From DASSUW01 sp963849695 (GTDB lineage Bacteria; Actinomycetota; Thermoleophilia; Solirubrobacterales; Solirubrobacteraceae), in assembly GCA_963849695.1 (NCBI GenBank), contig CAWKIT010000016.1:434001-498000 (forward strand): a stretch of 64,000 nt of DNA. Reading direction: 5' to 3'. Shown here in pieces: positions 22,703 through 31,200 of this stretch. Position 1 is the stretch's first letter. Every line of letters starts with the position of its first letter. The position numbers and the translations under genes were made by a program. The notes under the pieces are model-generated. The model was not told the DNA's origin and made no database searches. It saw nothing but the letters and a program-made list of their open reading frames with translations.

Positions 22703-22809
22703 TGGGCTGGCTGCTCTACCTGATCACGCTCTCTGCGGTCGTCGGCCTCCGCCGGCGGCGCGGCGGCGGCCTGACCGAGCCGGGACGCGCGGATCGCCGC
22801 CGCATGTAG
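22702..22809 (+). CDS. possible 35-residue membrane peptide coupled to gltD
   Basis: An ATG overlaps the gltD stop (TGATG) and opens a 35-codon frame with a hydrophobic start, MGWLLYLITLSAVVGL, followed by Arg-rich residues. This looks like a single-helix membrane peptide. The overlap suggests coupling, but so short a frame may be chance. Confidence 0.35.
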
Positions 22810-22844
22810 AGTCGCCCTCAGTCCCACACGGAGGAGGAGAGGCG

Positions 22845-25037
22845 ATGCGAGGGAGGTTGCTCGCGGGCGCCGTGCTCTTGGCGACCGCTGTGCCGGCCGC
22901 GCCGGCGACCGCGCACGACTTCGACGTCGACGTGCTCTCGAGCCGCGCCGACCAGGTCAGCGGAGGCGACGCGCTGGTGCGGGTCGAGGGCCCGCGGGGG
23001 CGGCTCGACGACGTGCGCGTGCTGCGCAACGGCAGCGACGTCACGGACGCGTTCGAGCGCGACGACGGCGCGCTCGTCGGCCTCGTCGACGGGCTGCGGC
23101 TCGGCCGCAACCGCATCAGCGTGTACGACCGCCGGCGGCGCGTGGCGTCGGCGCGCCTGAAGAACCACCCGATCGAGGGCCCGATCTTCTCCGGCCCGCA
23201 CCAGCGGCCGTTCGTGTGCAAGACGATCCAAGCGGGTCTCGGCGAGCCGCTGGTCGACAACCTCGACGGCGACGGCTTCCGCGTCCTCGCGCCGGACGGC
23301 AGCACCGCCGGCTGGAGCCGCAACTGCAGCGCGAACACGACCGTCGACTGGCTCTACCGCTCGACCGCGGGCGGCAACCTGAGGCCGCTGCCGGCCGGCC
23401 CGCTGCCGGCCGACGTCGCCACCGCCACGACGCTCGACGGCCGCACGGTGCCGTTCGTCGTGCGGCGCGAGCGCGGCACCATCAACCGCTTCATCTACTC
23501 GCTCGCGATGCTCGCCGACCCGGCCGCCGGCGACACCGACACGTCGCGCTGGAACCGCCGGCTCGTGTACTTCTTCGACGGCGGCGTCGCGATCGGCCGC
23601 AACCAGGGCACGCCCGGCGGCTCGGCGACCAATCCCGACCTCCTCGCGCGCGGCTACGCGATCGCGCATTCGAGCGGGACGCGCGCGAGCGTCCACTACA
23701 ACATGGTGCTCGGCGGCGAGACCGCGCTGATGACGAAGGAGCGCTTCGTCGAGCGCTACGGCGTGCCGCTGTACACGGTCGGCATCGGCGGCTCCGGCGG
23801 CGCGATCCAGCAGTACCTCTACGGCCAGAACCACCCCGGCCTGCTCGACGGCGCGATCCCGACGCACTCGTACCCCGACATGGTCACGCAGACCATCCAG
23901 TCGGCGACTGCGAGCTGCTCGAGCGCTACATGGACGTCACCGACGCCGCGAACCCGAAGTGGCGCGTGCTGGGACCAGCGCGAATGGCTGATCGGCCTCA
24001 ACGCGAGCGACACGTTCCCGAACCCGTACACGCGGCCGTCCGGGCAGCACCGAATGCGTCAACGGCTGGCGCGGCCTGACCCCGCTGGCCATGAACCCGC
24101 GGTTCGGGACCGCCGGTGCGGGCACCGAGCGGATGGACCCGGCCGTGATGGCCGCCGTGCACTGGACGCATTGGGAGGACGTCAAGAACGTCTACGGCGT
24201 CGGGCCCGACGGCTACGCGCGGCAGACGTGGGACAACGTCGGCGTCCAGTACGGCCTGAAGGCGCTCACCGACGGCAACATCACGCCGGCCGAGTTCCTG
24301 CGAGCTCAACGCCACGGCCGGCTCGTGGAAGGACCCCGGCGAGATGGTCCAGGAGGGCGCGCCGTTCGTGCCGGGCGGGACGTTCGACCCGTGGAGTCTC
24401 CGCAACCAGCGCACCGGAGATCCGGCGCCGCGCCGCGCGGGCTCGATCGCGGCGATGAACGCGGCCTACCGCGAGGGCCTGTACTTCGACGGCGACATCG
24501 ACATCCCGATCATCGACTGGCGGCCGTACCTCGAAGAGGTGCTGGACATGCACAACAGCCACCAGTCGTTCGCCTCACGGCAGCGGATGCTCGACCGCGA
24601 CGGCCGCGCGTCCAACCAGGTGATCTGGTTCTCCGAGCGCGGCGGCGACCAGACGCTCGAGGCGTTCCGCGTGATGGATCAGTGGATCCTCTCCGGGCGC
24701 CGGCCGGACGACGCCGTCGACCGCTGCTTCACCGCGGCGGGCGCCGAGATCGCACGCGGTCCGGGCGCGTGGGACGGGATCCTGAACTCGCGCCCCGACG
24801 GCGCCTGCACGACGGCGTTCCCGCTGCACTCGACGTCGCGGATCGTGGCCGGCGGACCGCTGCGCGGCGGCGTGTACAAGTGCGCGCTGCAGTCGGTCGG
24901 CAGGGCGATCAGGCGCGGGCTGTACGGATCCTGGACGCCGACCGACGGCCGAGCGCGACCGGCTCGAGCAGATCTTCCCGACCGGGGTGTGCGACTACAC
25001 CAGGCCGGACGTCGGGCGACCTAGGCGAGGTCGCTGA
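22845..25037 (+). pseudogene. secreted DUF6351-family protein with five frame breaks
   Basis: The protein starts with a signal peptide (LLAGAVLLATAVPAAPATA) after a strong GGAGGAGGAG site. The body has FICxTI-like VCKTIQAGLGEP, HSSGTRASVHYNMVLGGET and a GIGGSGGAIQQYLYGQNHPG block that resembles a serine-hydrolase nucleophile elbow. Family sequence continues in other frames: GDCELLERYMDVTD (about 23905-23965), DQREWLIGLNASDTFPNPY (23970-24030), RFGTAGAGTERMDPAVMAAV (24095-24300), GSWKDPGEMVQEGAPF onward (24320-24945), and RLEQIFPTGVCDY to a TGA at 25035. That requires one -1 and four +1 shifts. It is either a decayed gene or a cluster of sequence errors. Confidence 0.75.
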
Positions 25038-26163
25038 CCGCAGCCAGCAGCCGTTCCGCGTCGGCCTCGTCGTTGTAGTGGACGAAGCCGGCGCGGACGG
25101 CGCCGTGCGGCGCCAGGCCGAGGTGGCGCTCGAGCTCCCACGCGTAGTAGTTGCCGTGCCACACCGCGATCTCGTGCCCGGCGAGGGCGGCGGCGACCTC
25201 GTCGGCCGTGCGGCCGCGCACATTGAACATCAGCGTCGGCGCGCGGTCGCGGGCGTCGCCGTAGACGGTGACGTGGTCCATCGCGCGCAGGGCCGCGAGC
25301 GCCGTGTGGAGCAGCGACTCCTCGTGCTCGCGGACGGTCTCCCACTCCGTCGACAGCACGTAGCCGGCGGCGGCGAGCACGCCTGCGAGCGACTCGAACG
25401 GCAGCGTGCCGAGCTCCCAGCGGTCGGGCACCTCGTCGGAGGAGGGGCGGAGCTTGTCGGGCGCCAGGTCGGCGAGGATCTCGGGCCGGGCCCACAGGAT
25501 CCCGACGTGCGGGCCGAACCACTTGTACGCCGAGCAGGCCAGCGCGTCGCAGCCGAGCGCCTCGACGTCGAGCCGGCGGTGGGGCGCCGCGTGCACCGCG
25601 TCGACGTACACGCGCGCGCCCGCCGTGTGGGCGGCGGCGACGATCCCCGGCAGGTCCGGCACGGTGCCGACCGCGTTCGACGCGGCGGTGACGGCGACCC
25701 AGCGGGTGCGATCGGTGAGGACGCGCTCGACGGCGGCGGCGGGAAGCTCGAGCGTCTCCGGCTCGGGATCGGCGAACCGGACCTGCGCGCCCGCGCGTTC
25801 GGCGGCGAGCAGCCACGGCCGGACGTTGGCGTCGTGGTCCAGCCGCGTGCAGACGATCTCGTCATCGGGCTGCAGCGCGCGGCCGGCGGCGGCGGCGAAG
25901 CGCATCGTGAGCGCGGTCATGCTCGGCCCGAAGACGACCCCGCGCGGGTCGCCGCCGAGCAGCGTGGCGACGCTCGCGCGGGAGGAGGCGACGAGCTCGT
26001 CGGTGCGGTGGGCGGCCTGGAACCTCCCGCCGTGGTTGGCGTTGTGGCCGGAGCGCATGAAGTCGGCCATCGCGTCGATCGCGGCGTCGACCATCTGGGT
26101 GCCGGCCGGCCCGTCCAGCCGCGCCCAGCCGTCGCGCAGGCCCGGGAAGCGCTCGCGGTTCAC
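25021..26163 (-). CDS. cysteine desulfurase-like class V aminotransferase
   Basis: 380 residues, PLP fold type I. The Schiff-base lysine is Lys214 in CSAYKWFGPHVG, with DAVHAAPHRR as the aspartate that contacts the pyridine ring. The opening RFPGLRDGWARLDGPAGTQM and the GNYYAWELERHLG end match the 'cysteine desulfurase-like, VC1184' subfamily, whose substrate is unknown. It lacks the mobile-loop cysteine region typical of IscS/SufS, so a desulfurase role is uncertain. It is 48 nt downstream of the Nudix gene on the same strand. Confidence 0.85.
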   Translation of the reverse strand: MNRERFPGLRDGWARLDGPAGTQMVDAAIDAMADFMRSGHNANHGGRFQAAHRTDELVASSRASVATLLGGDPRGVVFGPSMTALTMRFAAAAGRALQPDDEIVCTRLDHDANVRPWLLAAERAGAQVRFADPEPETLELPAAAVERVLTDRTRWVAVTAASNAVGTVPDLPGIVAAAHTAGARVYVDAVHAAPHRRLDVEALGCDALACSAYKWFGPHVGILWARPEILADLAPDKLRPSSDEVPDRWELGTLPFESLAGVLAAAGYVLSTEWETVREHEESLLHTALAALRAMDHVTVYGDARDRAPTLMFNVRGRTADEVAAALAGHEIAVWHGNYYAWELERHLGLAPHGAVRAGFVHYNDEADAERLLAAVSDLA

Positions 26164-26211
26164 CGGTGAACCCCGCCGAGCGGTCGCGGAAGCCCAGGAC
26201 GTGCTCGGGGT

Positions 26212-26619
26212 TCACCCAGTCACCTCGCGCAGCAGCTCGCGGTCGTGCCCGTAGCTGAGCAGGCGATCGGCGTCGGCGGGCGCCAGCCAGCGCACCTCGT
26301 CGACCTCGTGCGAGGGGACGAACTCGCCGTCCAGCGGCTCCATCATCCAGTAGCGAACCACCTTGGCGCGGCCCTTGTTGTCGCGGTAGCTGGTGGGCGG
26401 GAGCTCGTGGCCGAGCCGGCAGCGCAGCCCGATCTCCTCCTCGACCTCGCGCAGCGCGGCGGCCTCCCAGCTCTCGCCGCGGTCGAGCTTGCCCTTCGGG
26501 AACGACCAGTCGTCGTAGCGCGGGCGGTGGACGAGCGCGACCTCGATCCCGCCGCCGCCGCGCCGCCACACGACGCCGCCCGACGCCTTCACCTCTGCCG
26601 CCTCGGGATCGATCGCCAT
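26212..26619 (-). CDS. Nudix hydrolase
   Basis: 135 residues with a complete Nudix box, GKLDRGESWEAAALREVEEE then IG, matching G-x5-E-x7-R-E-x2-E-E-x-G. It begins with a strand GGVVWRRGGGGIEVALVHRP, as in Ap4A/diadenosine-type or MutT-like members with SFPKGKLD. The likely reaction is hydrolysis of a nucleoside diphosphate linked to another group. Its ATG at 26619 overlaps the divergent ATG at 26618. Relatives with a C-terminal phosphatase domain act on polyphosphates; that domain is absent. Confidence 0.88.
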   Translation of the reverse strand: MAIDPEAAEVKASGGVVWRRGGGGIEVALVHRPRYDDWSFPKGKLDRGESWEAAALREVEEEIGLRCRLGHELPPTSYRDNKGRAKVVRYWMMEPLDGEFVPSHEVDEVRWLAPADADRLLSYGHDRELLREVTG

Positions 26620-27721
26620 GGGGTCGGCATCCTTGCATCCCGGGCGGGCGCAGGCCGGTACGCTGGGCGGCCTGCTCACCGTCGCCCAGGCCCGCCGGCT
26701 GTTCTCGCCGGAGACCACGTACCTCAACACGGCTTCCTACGGGCTGCCGCCGCGGCCGGCGTTCGAGGCGCTGCAGGTCGCGGCCGACGAGTGGCGCCAC
26801 GGCCGCACCGGCTGGCACGGCTGGGACCGCTCGGTCGGCGAGGCGCGCGCGGTGTGGGCGCGGATGCACGGCGTGCCGGTCGAGTGTGTGGCGGTCGGGA
26901 ACCAGGTCTCGTCGTTCGCGGGGGTGGTGGCGCTGTCCCTGCCGCGCGGCGCGCGCGTGGTGTGCGCCGAGGGCGACTTCACCTCGGTCCTGTGGCCGTT
27001 CCTGGTCGACGCCGGCGTGGCAGTCGACATCGTGGCGCTGGAGGACGTGCCGGCCGCGGTGCGGCCGGGGACGGCGCTGGTGGCGGTCAGCGCGGTGCAG
27101 TCGCTCGACGGCCGGGTCGCAGACCTCGACGAGATCGCTTCCGCCGCGGCCGCGGTCGGCGCCCGCACCTTCATCGACGGCACGCAGGCGAGCGGCTGGC
27201 TGCCGCTCGACGCGAGCCGCTTCGACTACGTGGCGAGCAGCGGCTACAAGTGGCTGCTCAGCCCGCGCGGGGTGTGCTTCATGGCGATCCGGCCGGGAGC
27301 CGACGAGCCGCTGCGCCCGCACCTCGCCGGCTGGTACGCGGGCGACGCGCCGTTCGACACCAACTACGGCGCGCCGCTGCGGCTGGCGCCCGACGCCCGC
27401 CGCTTCGACCTCTCGCCCGCATGGCTGAGCTGGGTGGGAGCCGCGCCGGCGCTCGCGGTGCTGGAGGAGGTGGGTATCGCGACGATCCACGAGCACGACC
27501 TGGGGTTGGCGAACCGCTTCCGGTCCGGGCTCGGGATGCCAGATGGGGACTCGGCGATCGTCTCGCTGCCGGCCGAAGGGCTCAGCGGGCGGCTCGGCGA
27601 CGCGGGCGTGATGGCGACCGAGCGCGAGGGCATGATGCGCTTCTCGTTCCACCTCTACAACACGGAGGCAGAGGTCGACCGGGCGTTGGAGGTCGTGGCG
27701 GGACGAACCTCGGGCATGTAG
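26618..27721 (+). CDS. class V aminotransferase-fold protein
   Basis: 367 residues or somewhat fewer. The PLP lysine is Lys211 in SSGYKWLLSPRG and the ring-contacting aspartate is in TFIDGTQASGW. It begins YLNTASYGLPPRPAFEAL, as in kynureninase/isopenicillin-epimerase-like members. Sequence is clearly different from the class V gene at 25021-26163, so this is not a recent duplicate. The ATG at 26618 overlaps the Nudix start; TTG 26633 is an alternative, and conserved sequence only begins around residue 22. Its substrate is unknown. Confidence 0.82.
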   Translation: MGSASLHPGRAQAGTLGGLLTVAQARRLFSPETTYLNTASYGLPPRPAFEALQVAADEWRHGRTGWHGWDRSVGEARAVWARMHGVPVECVAVGNQVSSFAGVVALSLPRGARVVCAEGDFTSVLWPFLVDAGVAVDIVALEDVPAAVRPGTALVAVSAVQSLDGRVADLDEIASAAAAVGARTFIDGTQASGWLPLDASRFDYVASSGYKWLLSPRGVCFMAIRPGADEPLRPHLAGWYAGDAPFDTNYGAPLRLAPDARRFDLSPAWLSWVGAAPALAVLEEVGIATIHEHDLGLANRFRSGLGMPDGDSAIVSLPAEGLSGRLGDAGVMATEREGMMRFSFHLYNTEAEVDRALEVVAGRTSGM

Positions 27722-27866
27722 GGAGGCAGGAGCCAGCCCGCGGCGGGTCGACTGTCGACTTAGTACGTCTCAGCGCCACAAACTCGACACTCGACCGCCG
27801 ACTGTCGTGTTCGTCGGCTCCAGACCGACAAACTCGACACTCGCCCCGCGAGGCGGCCCTCCCGCC
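27721..27866. repeat. nested palindromic element 2: two phased hairpins in a GC-rich outer stem
   Basis: Two hairpins are spaced exactly 50 nt apart: left arms CGACTGTCGACTT (27749-27761) and CGACTGTCGTGTT (27799-27811), right arms ACAAACTCGACACTCG at 27778-27793 and 27828-27843. The second hairpin pairs 16 of 19 positions around a CTCCAGA loop. The flanks GGGAGG (27721) with GGAGCC and GCCCGCGG (27729-27742) and CCTCCC (27858-27863) make an imperfect outer stem. It sits between convergent genes. The sequence on to 27939 shows nothing else. Confidence 0.8.
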
Positions 27867-27939
27867 CCCTCAATGGCCGAAGTTCGTCCCGCTGGGCGGC
27901 CACGAAGAGGACGGGCCGGACGCACGAACCGCGGCACGC

Positions 27940-28890
27940 TCAAGGATCCGGGAACGGCTGCACCGGCACGCCGTGGTCGGTCTCCCGCATGCCGAGCTCG
28001 TAGGCGCCGCCGAACGCGGTCGCCAGCTCGACCGGCGGGCGGCCGGGGCGCTCGACTCGCAGCCGCACCTGCGCGATCGAGCAGTTGAGGGCGTGGTGCT
28101 CGCCGCCGCCCGGGTCGGCGTAGACGAAGGCGACGGTCTGGTCCCGCGGGGCGGCGACCGAGACCCGGATCGTGGCCGCCGCGCCGCCGATCACGGCCTC
28201 GAGCGCTCCCGGGCGCGCGTCGACGCGCGTGCTGCGGACGCGGCCGAGGCCGCCGACCCGCATCCGGGACCCGTCGAGCTCGACCGCGCCGTTGGCGACC
28301 CACGGCGTCGTGCGGCCGCCCACCTGCACGCGCCCGAGCGCGACGTCGAGCCAGGCGCCCGGCGCCTCGGCGAAGCCCAGCGCGTGCAGCCAGACCCAGC
28401 GCTCGGCGTGCTCCGAGCCCCAGTTGTGCCCCACCATGCCGCGCCAGCCGGCCACCTCGATCCGCCGCCCGCCCGCCTCGAGGGTGCCGGCGAACACCGC
28501 GTCCGGCAGCGGGCTCTCGGGCTTCGTGCGCGGCAGCGGAGCCCGGTACATCCACGCGCGCGGGAGATGCCTCAGAGCGGCTTCCGCCCCCGCGGCCTCG
28601 AGGTCCCACGAGGCCGACCGGTCGTGAGCCTCGGCGCGACCGGCGAACCGCGTGGAGCGGGTCTCGCCGCGGGGGGAGGCGTCGAACCGTGCGCCCTCGG
28701 GCGGCGCCGGCGCGGGCAGCGAGTGCTTGACCGCGTACGGCGGGCCGGCCTCGGCGTCCCACACCGTGCACCACAGCGCCCCGGTCGGAGCCTCGCCGGG
28801 CCGCGCGTGCAAGGTGTGGCGGATCCAGGCGCCGCGCGGCCGCGCGGGGTCGACCGCGCGCAGGTAGTGAGACTCGTAACGCCCCGGCAT
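27940..28890 (-). CDS. lipocalin-like protein, CrtC/AttH-type calycin fold
   Basis: 316 residues with no signal peptide. The block GWRGMVGHNWGSEHAERWVWLHALGF is characteristic of AttH/CrtC-like two-domain lipocalins, a group that also includes tocopherol cyclase and carotenoid hydratases. Function is therefore unclear: hydration, cyclisation or lipid binding are all seen in the group. The ATG at 28890 (MPGRYESHYLRAV) is preferred because upstream codons would overlap the divergent gene. Element 2 lies just past its stop. Confidence 0.65.
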   Translation of the reverse strand: MPGRYESHYLRAVDPARPRGAWIRHTLHARPGEAPTGALWCTVWDAEAGPPYAVKHSLPAPAPPEGARFDASPRGETRSTRFAGRAEAHDRSASWDLEAAGAEAALRHLPRAWMYRAPLPRTKPESPLPDAVFAGTLEAGGRRIEVAGWRGMVGHNWGSEHAERWVWLHALGFAEAPGAWLDVALGRVQVGGRTTPWVANGAVELDGSRMRVGGLGRVRSTRVDARPGALEAVIGGAAATIRVSVAAPRDQTVAFVYADPGGGEHHALNCSIAQVRLRVERPGRPPVELATAFGGAYELGMRETDHGVPVQPFPDP

Positions 28891-28924
28891 TCCGTCCGGC
28901 GGCGAGCGTACCGTCCCGCTCGCC

Positions 28925-29380
28925 ATGCCACTGTGCTTCATCGAGCCGCAGGACGCCATCAGGGTCATCGCCGAGTCCGTCGGGCGTGAGGCGCGCCGCC
29001 AGCTCCTGTCCGAGCTCGTGCGCGCATGGGTCGACGAGATTCCCGACGAGGAGCTCGCCTCGCACTACGCGAAGGCGGTCGCCGACCTCGACGAGCACGA
29101 CCTCTCGATGCTCGCCGCCTGGCACGCGTCGATCGAGATCGGCACCCCGCTCGCGAACAAGGACTTCCTGGTCGCGGCGTTCGGGTCGCTCGGCGAGAAC
29201 CGCCGCGAGGCGCTGAAGATCGCCGCCGGCCTGCGCGGCGAGGAGGCGTTCAGCGCCGGCTTCGCGGAGGACCAGGCGCTCGAGATGGTGCTGCCGTGGC
29301 TGTCGCCGGAGCGGGCCACCGAGATGGCGGCGGAGTGCATCGAGCTGTACTGCTGGGACCGCCTCGGCTGCGAGAACTGA
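28925..29380 (+). CDS. hypothetical alpha-helical protein
   Basis: 151 residues, acidic and helical, no membrane segment. I do not recognise it. The sequence reads as HEAT-like or bundle helices (VGREARRQLLSELVRAWVDE, then LSPERATEMAAECIELYCWDR). It starts 34 nt from the divergent calycin gene and ends 3 nt before the convergent HAD gene. A TACCGT box ends 10 nt before the ATG, consistent with a short or absent leader. Confidence 0.7.
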   Translation: MPLCFIEPQDAIRVIAESVGREARRQLLSELVRAWVDEIPDEELASHYAKAVADLDEHDLSMLAAWHASIEIGTPLANKDFLVAAFGSLGENRREALKIAAGLRGEEAFSAGFAEDQALEMVLPWLSPERATEMAAECIELYCWDRLGCEN

Positions 29381-29383
29381 CGT

Positions 29384-30019
29384 TCAGCGCTGCGTGAGCA
29401 GCGACGTCAGCTCCGCGATCGCCTGTGCGCTGTCGCGGAACACGATCCCGTGCATGCCGGCCTCGCGTGCGCCCTCGACGTTGTGCTCGAGGTCGTCGAC
29501 GAACGCGCACGCCGCGGCGGGTAGCCCGAGTCGCTCCAAGGTGATGGCGTAGATCTCCGGCTCCGGCTTGCGGGTGCCGACGAACGCCGAGTCGACGACG
29601 ACCTCGAACAGCTCGTCGATCGGGAGCAGCGCCCGCCAGCGCGGCTCCCATTCGCGCACGTTGTTGGTGCACAGCGCGAACCGCAGGCCGCGCTCGCGGC
29701 GCAGCGAGCGGTAGTGGTCGAACAGCTCCCAGTTCGGTCCCATCGCCGACATCAGCTGCTCGCCGAAGCCGTGCAGCGACACGCGGACGCCGGCCGTCTC
29801 GGCCAGCCCGCGCTCCACCCTCGTCAGGAACTCGCGCTCGCTGATCTCCCCGCGTTCGACCGCGAACAGCGGATGCACGCCGTCGTGCCGCAGGCAGTAC
29901 GCCATCGCCTCGCGGTACATCTCGGGGCGCACGTCGATCCGGTCCTGGACGCGGTCGAACGCTTCCAGCAACGGCGAGGTCAGCACCCCGCCGAAGTCAG
30001 AGACGACGGCTTGGATCAT
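29384..30019 (-). CDS. HAD-superfamily hydrolase (subfamily IA)
   Basis: 211 residues. Motif I is VVSDFGGVLTS, the 'DFGGVL' form found in epoxide-hydrolase N-terminal and related phosphatases; note that the second aspartate of the DxD pair is replaced by Gly, which is normal for this group. Motif II is ALCTNN, the lysine is in GTRKPEPEIY, and motif IV is AFVDDLEHNVEGA. Likely a small-molecule phosphatase. Its first 23 nt overlap the end of fxsA. Confidence 0.85.
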   Translation of the reverse strand: MIQAVVSDFGGVLTSPLLEAFDRVQDRIDVRPEMYREAMAYCLRHDGVHPLFAVERGEISEREFLTRVERGLAETAGVRVSLHGFGEQLMSAMGPNWELFDHYRSLRRERGLRFALCTNNVREWEPRWRALLPIDELFEVVVDSAFVGTRKPEPEIYAITLERLGLPAAACAFVDDLEHNVEGAREAGMHGIVFRDSAQAIAELTSLLTQR

Positions 30020-30491
30020 GCGTGGTGTCGACGTCGACCGCCGTGCCCTCGACGTCGACCGCCGTGCCCTCGACGTCGGAGTCCTGCCGCCGCCGCACCC
30101 GCGGACCGGTCACCGACACCACCATCCGATGCGCGAGCCGCCGCGCGAGGATGCGCCGGATCAACGCCCGCGTCGGCGGGATGAGCAGCACCAGTCCGAG
30201 GATGTCCGTGATGAACCCGGGCGTCAGCAGTAGCGCGCCGCCGAAGATCACCAGCGCGCCGTCGAGCACCTCGCGCGCCGGAGCGCGGCCCGACTGAACC
30301 GCCTCGTTGAAGCGCCGCCAGGCAGTTCGCCCCTGCGTGCGCATCATCACCGAGCCGAGCACCGAGTCGACCACCAGCAGCGCGATCGTCCACCACACGC
30401 CGATCACCTGCCCGACCTGGATGATCACCGCGAGCTCCGCGATCGGCACGACGATGAAGAGCAGGACGAGGGGGAGGAGCATGGGGAGCAC
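29997..30491 (-). CDS. fxsA: FxsA family membrane protein
   Basis: 164 residues with three or four hydrophobic helices and the family signature GGALLLTPGFITDILGLVLLIPP. FxsA relieves F exclusion of phage T7 in E. coli; its normal role is unclear. The C-terminal tail carries an exact tandem repeat, VEGTAVD twice, from a 21-nt DNA duplication at about 30027-30070. It overlaps the HAD gene, so the two probably share an mRNA. Confidence 0.88.
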   Translation of the reverse strand: MLPMLLPLVLLFIVVPIAELAVIIQVGQVIGVWWTIALLVVDSVLGSVMMRTQGRTAWRRFNEAVQSGRAPAREVLDGALVIFGGALLLTPGFITDILGLVLLIPPTRALIRRILARRLAHRMVVSVTGPRVRRRQDSDVEGTAVDVEGTAVDVDTTHDPSRRL

Positions 30492-30515
30492 CCCACACGT
30501 TACGAGCTGAGTTCG

Positions 30516-30815
30516 CTACGAGCTAAAGGCCGGCAGCGGGCCCTCGAGCCGGACCGCGGGGAGCCGGTGGAGGCCGACCGTCTCGATCAGCGTTCGGATG
30601 TTCGGCCGCGCGCCCTTCAGCCACAGCGTGCGGCCCTGGGCGCGGAGGCGCTGCGCGAGGCAGGCGAGATCGATCATCAGCGAGGTGTCTGCGAAGTGCA
30701 ATTCCGAGAGGTCGACGATCACGTCCCGCGTCGCCTTCAGCGCGACAGAGATCGGCCGACGGCGCCGCCCGCTGGTCGTCCGGTCCTCATCCCCCGCGAT
30801 CCGCAAGATCGCCAA
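30516..30815 (-). CDS. STAS-domain protein
   Basis: 99 residues forming a single STAS domain: VIVDLSELHFADTSLMIDLACLAQRL contains the position (DTS) usually phosphorylated in anti-sigma-factor antagonists of the SpoIIAA type, and LWLKGARPNIRTLIETVGL is the following strand and helix. It likely takes part in partner switching with an RsbW-like ATPase, none being adjacent. The TTG start at 30815 is weak, but a stop codon lies shortly upstream. Confidence 0.75.
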   Translation of the reverse strand: MAILRIAGDEDRTTSGRRRRPISVALKATRDVIVDLSELHFADTSLMIDLACLAQRLRAQGRTLWLKGARPNIRTLIETVGLHRLPAVRLEGPLPAFSS

Positions 30816-30846
30816 CTTCTCGTCGAAGTGAACGATCCCGGCAAGC

Positions 30847-30896
30847 TAGTACATACCGCGGAGTTAGTACAGGCTCCCGACGTAAGTCCCTACACT
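30847..30896. promoter_or_regulatory. divergent promoter with TAGTACA direct repeats
   Basis: TAGTACA occurs at 30847-30853 and 30865-30871, 18 nt apart, between the STAS gene and the SufT-like gene. A TACACT -10-like box (30891-30896) ends 7 nt before the rightward ATG at 30904, suggesting a leaderless message. The repeats may be regulator sites. Confidence 0.4.
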
Positions 30897-30903
30897 CGGG
30901 GGG

Positions 30904-31200
30904 ATGGTTGACGAAGATGACGTCATCGACGCCCTAAGTAACGTGATCGATCCCGAGCTCGGACTCGACTTTGTCGAGCTCGGCCTCGTCTATGGCGTCG
31001 AGATCGACGGCGGCGCGGTGAACATCACCTTCACGCTGACGACGCCGGCGTGCCCGATCGGGCCTCAGGTCTCCGAGCAGATGAAGGAGTTCGTGGGCGA
31101 GCTCCCGGGTGTCGAGGAGGTCGTCCCGAACATGGTCTTCACGCCCCCTTGGACGCCGGAGAAGATGTCCGAGGACGCGAAGTTCGCCCTGGGGTATTAG
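30904..31200 (+). CDS. MIP18/SufT-like iron-sulfur assembly protein (DUF59)
   Basis: 98 residues. The DUF59 fold is shown by VIDPELGLDFVELGLVYGVEI and the cysteine loop TLTTPACPIGPQV. Single-domain bacterial members such as SufT and PaaD-like proteins help mature iron-sulfur enzymes. In many actinobacteria it ends the suf operon; here it stands alone. Its last 62 nt overlap the convergent wax-ester synthase gene. Confidence 0.87.
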   Translation: MVDEDDVIDALSNVIDPELGLDFVELGLVYGVEIDGGAVNITFTLTTPACPIGPQVSEQMKEFVGELPGVEEVVPNMVFTPPWTPEKMSEDAKFALGY

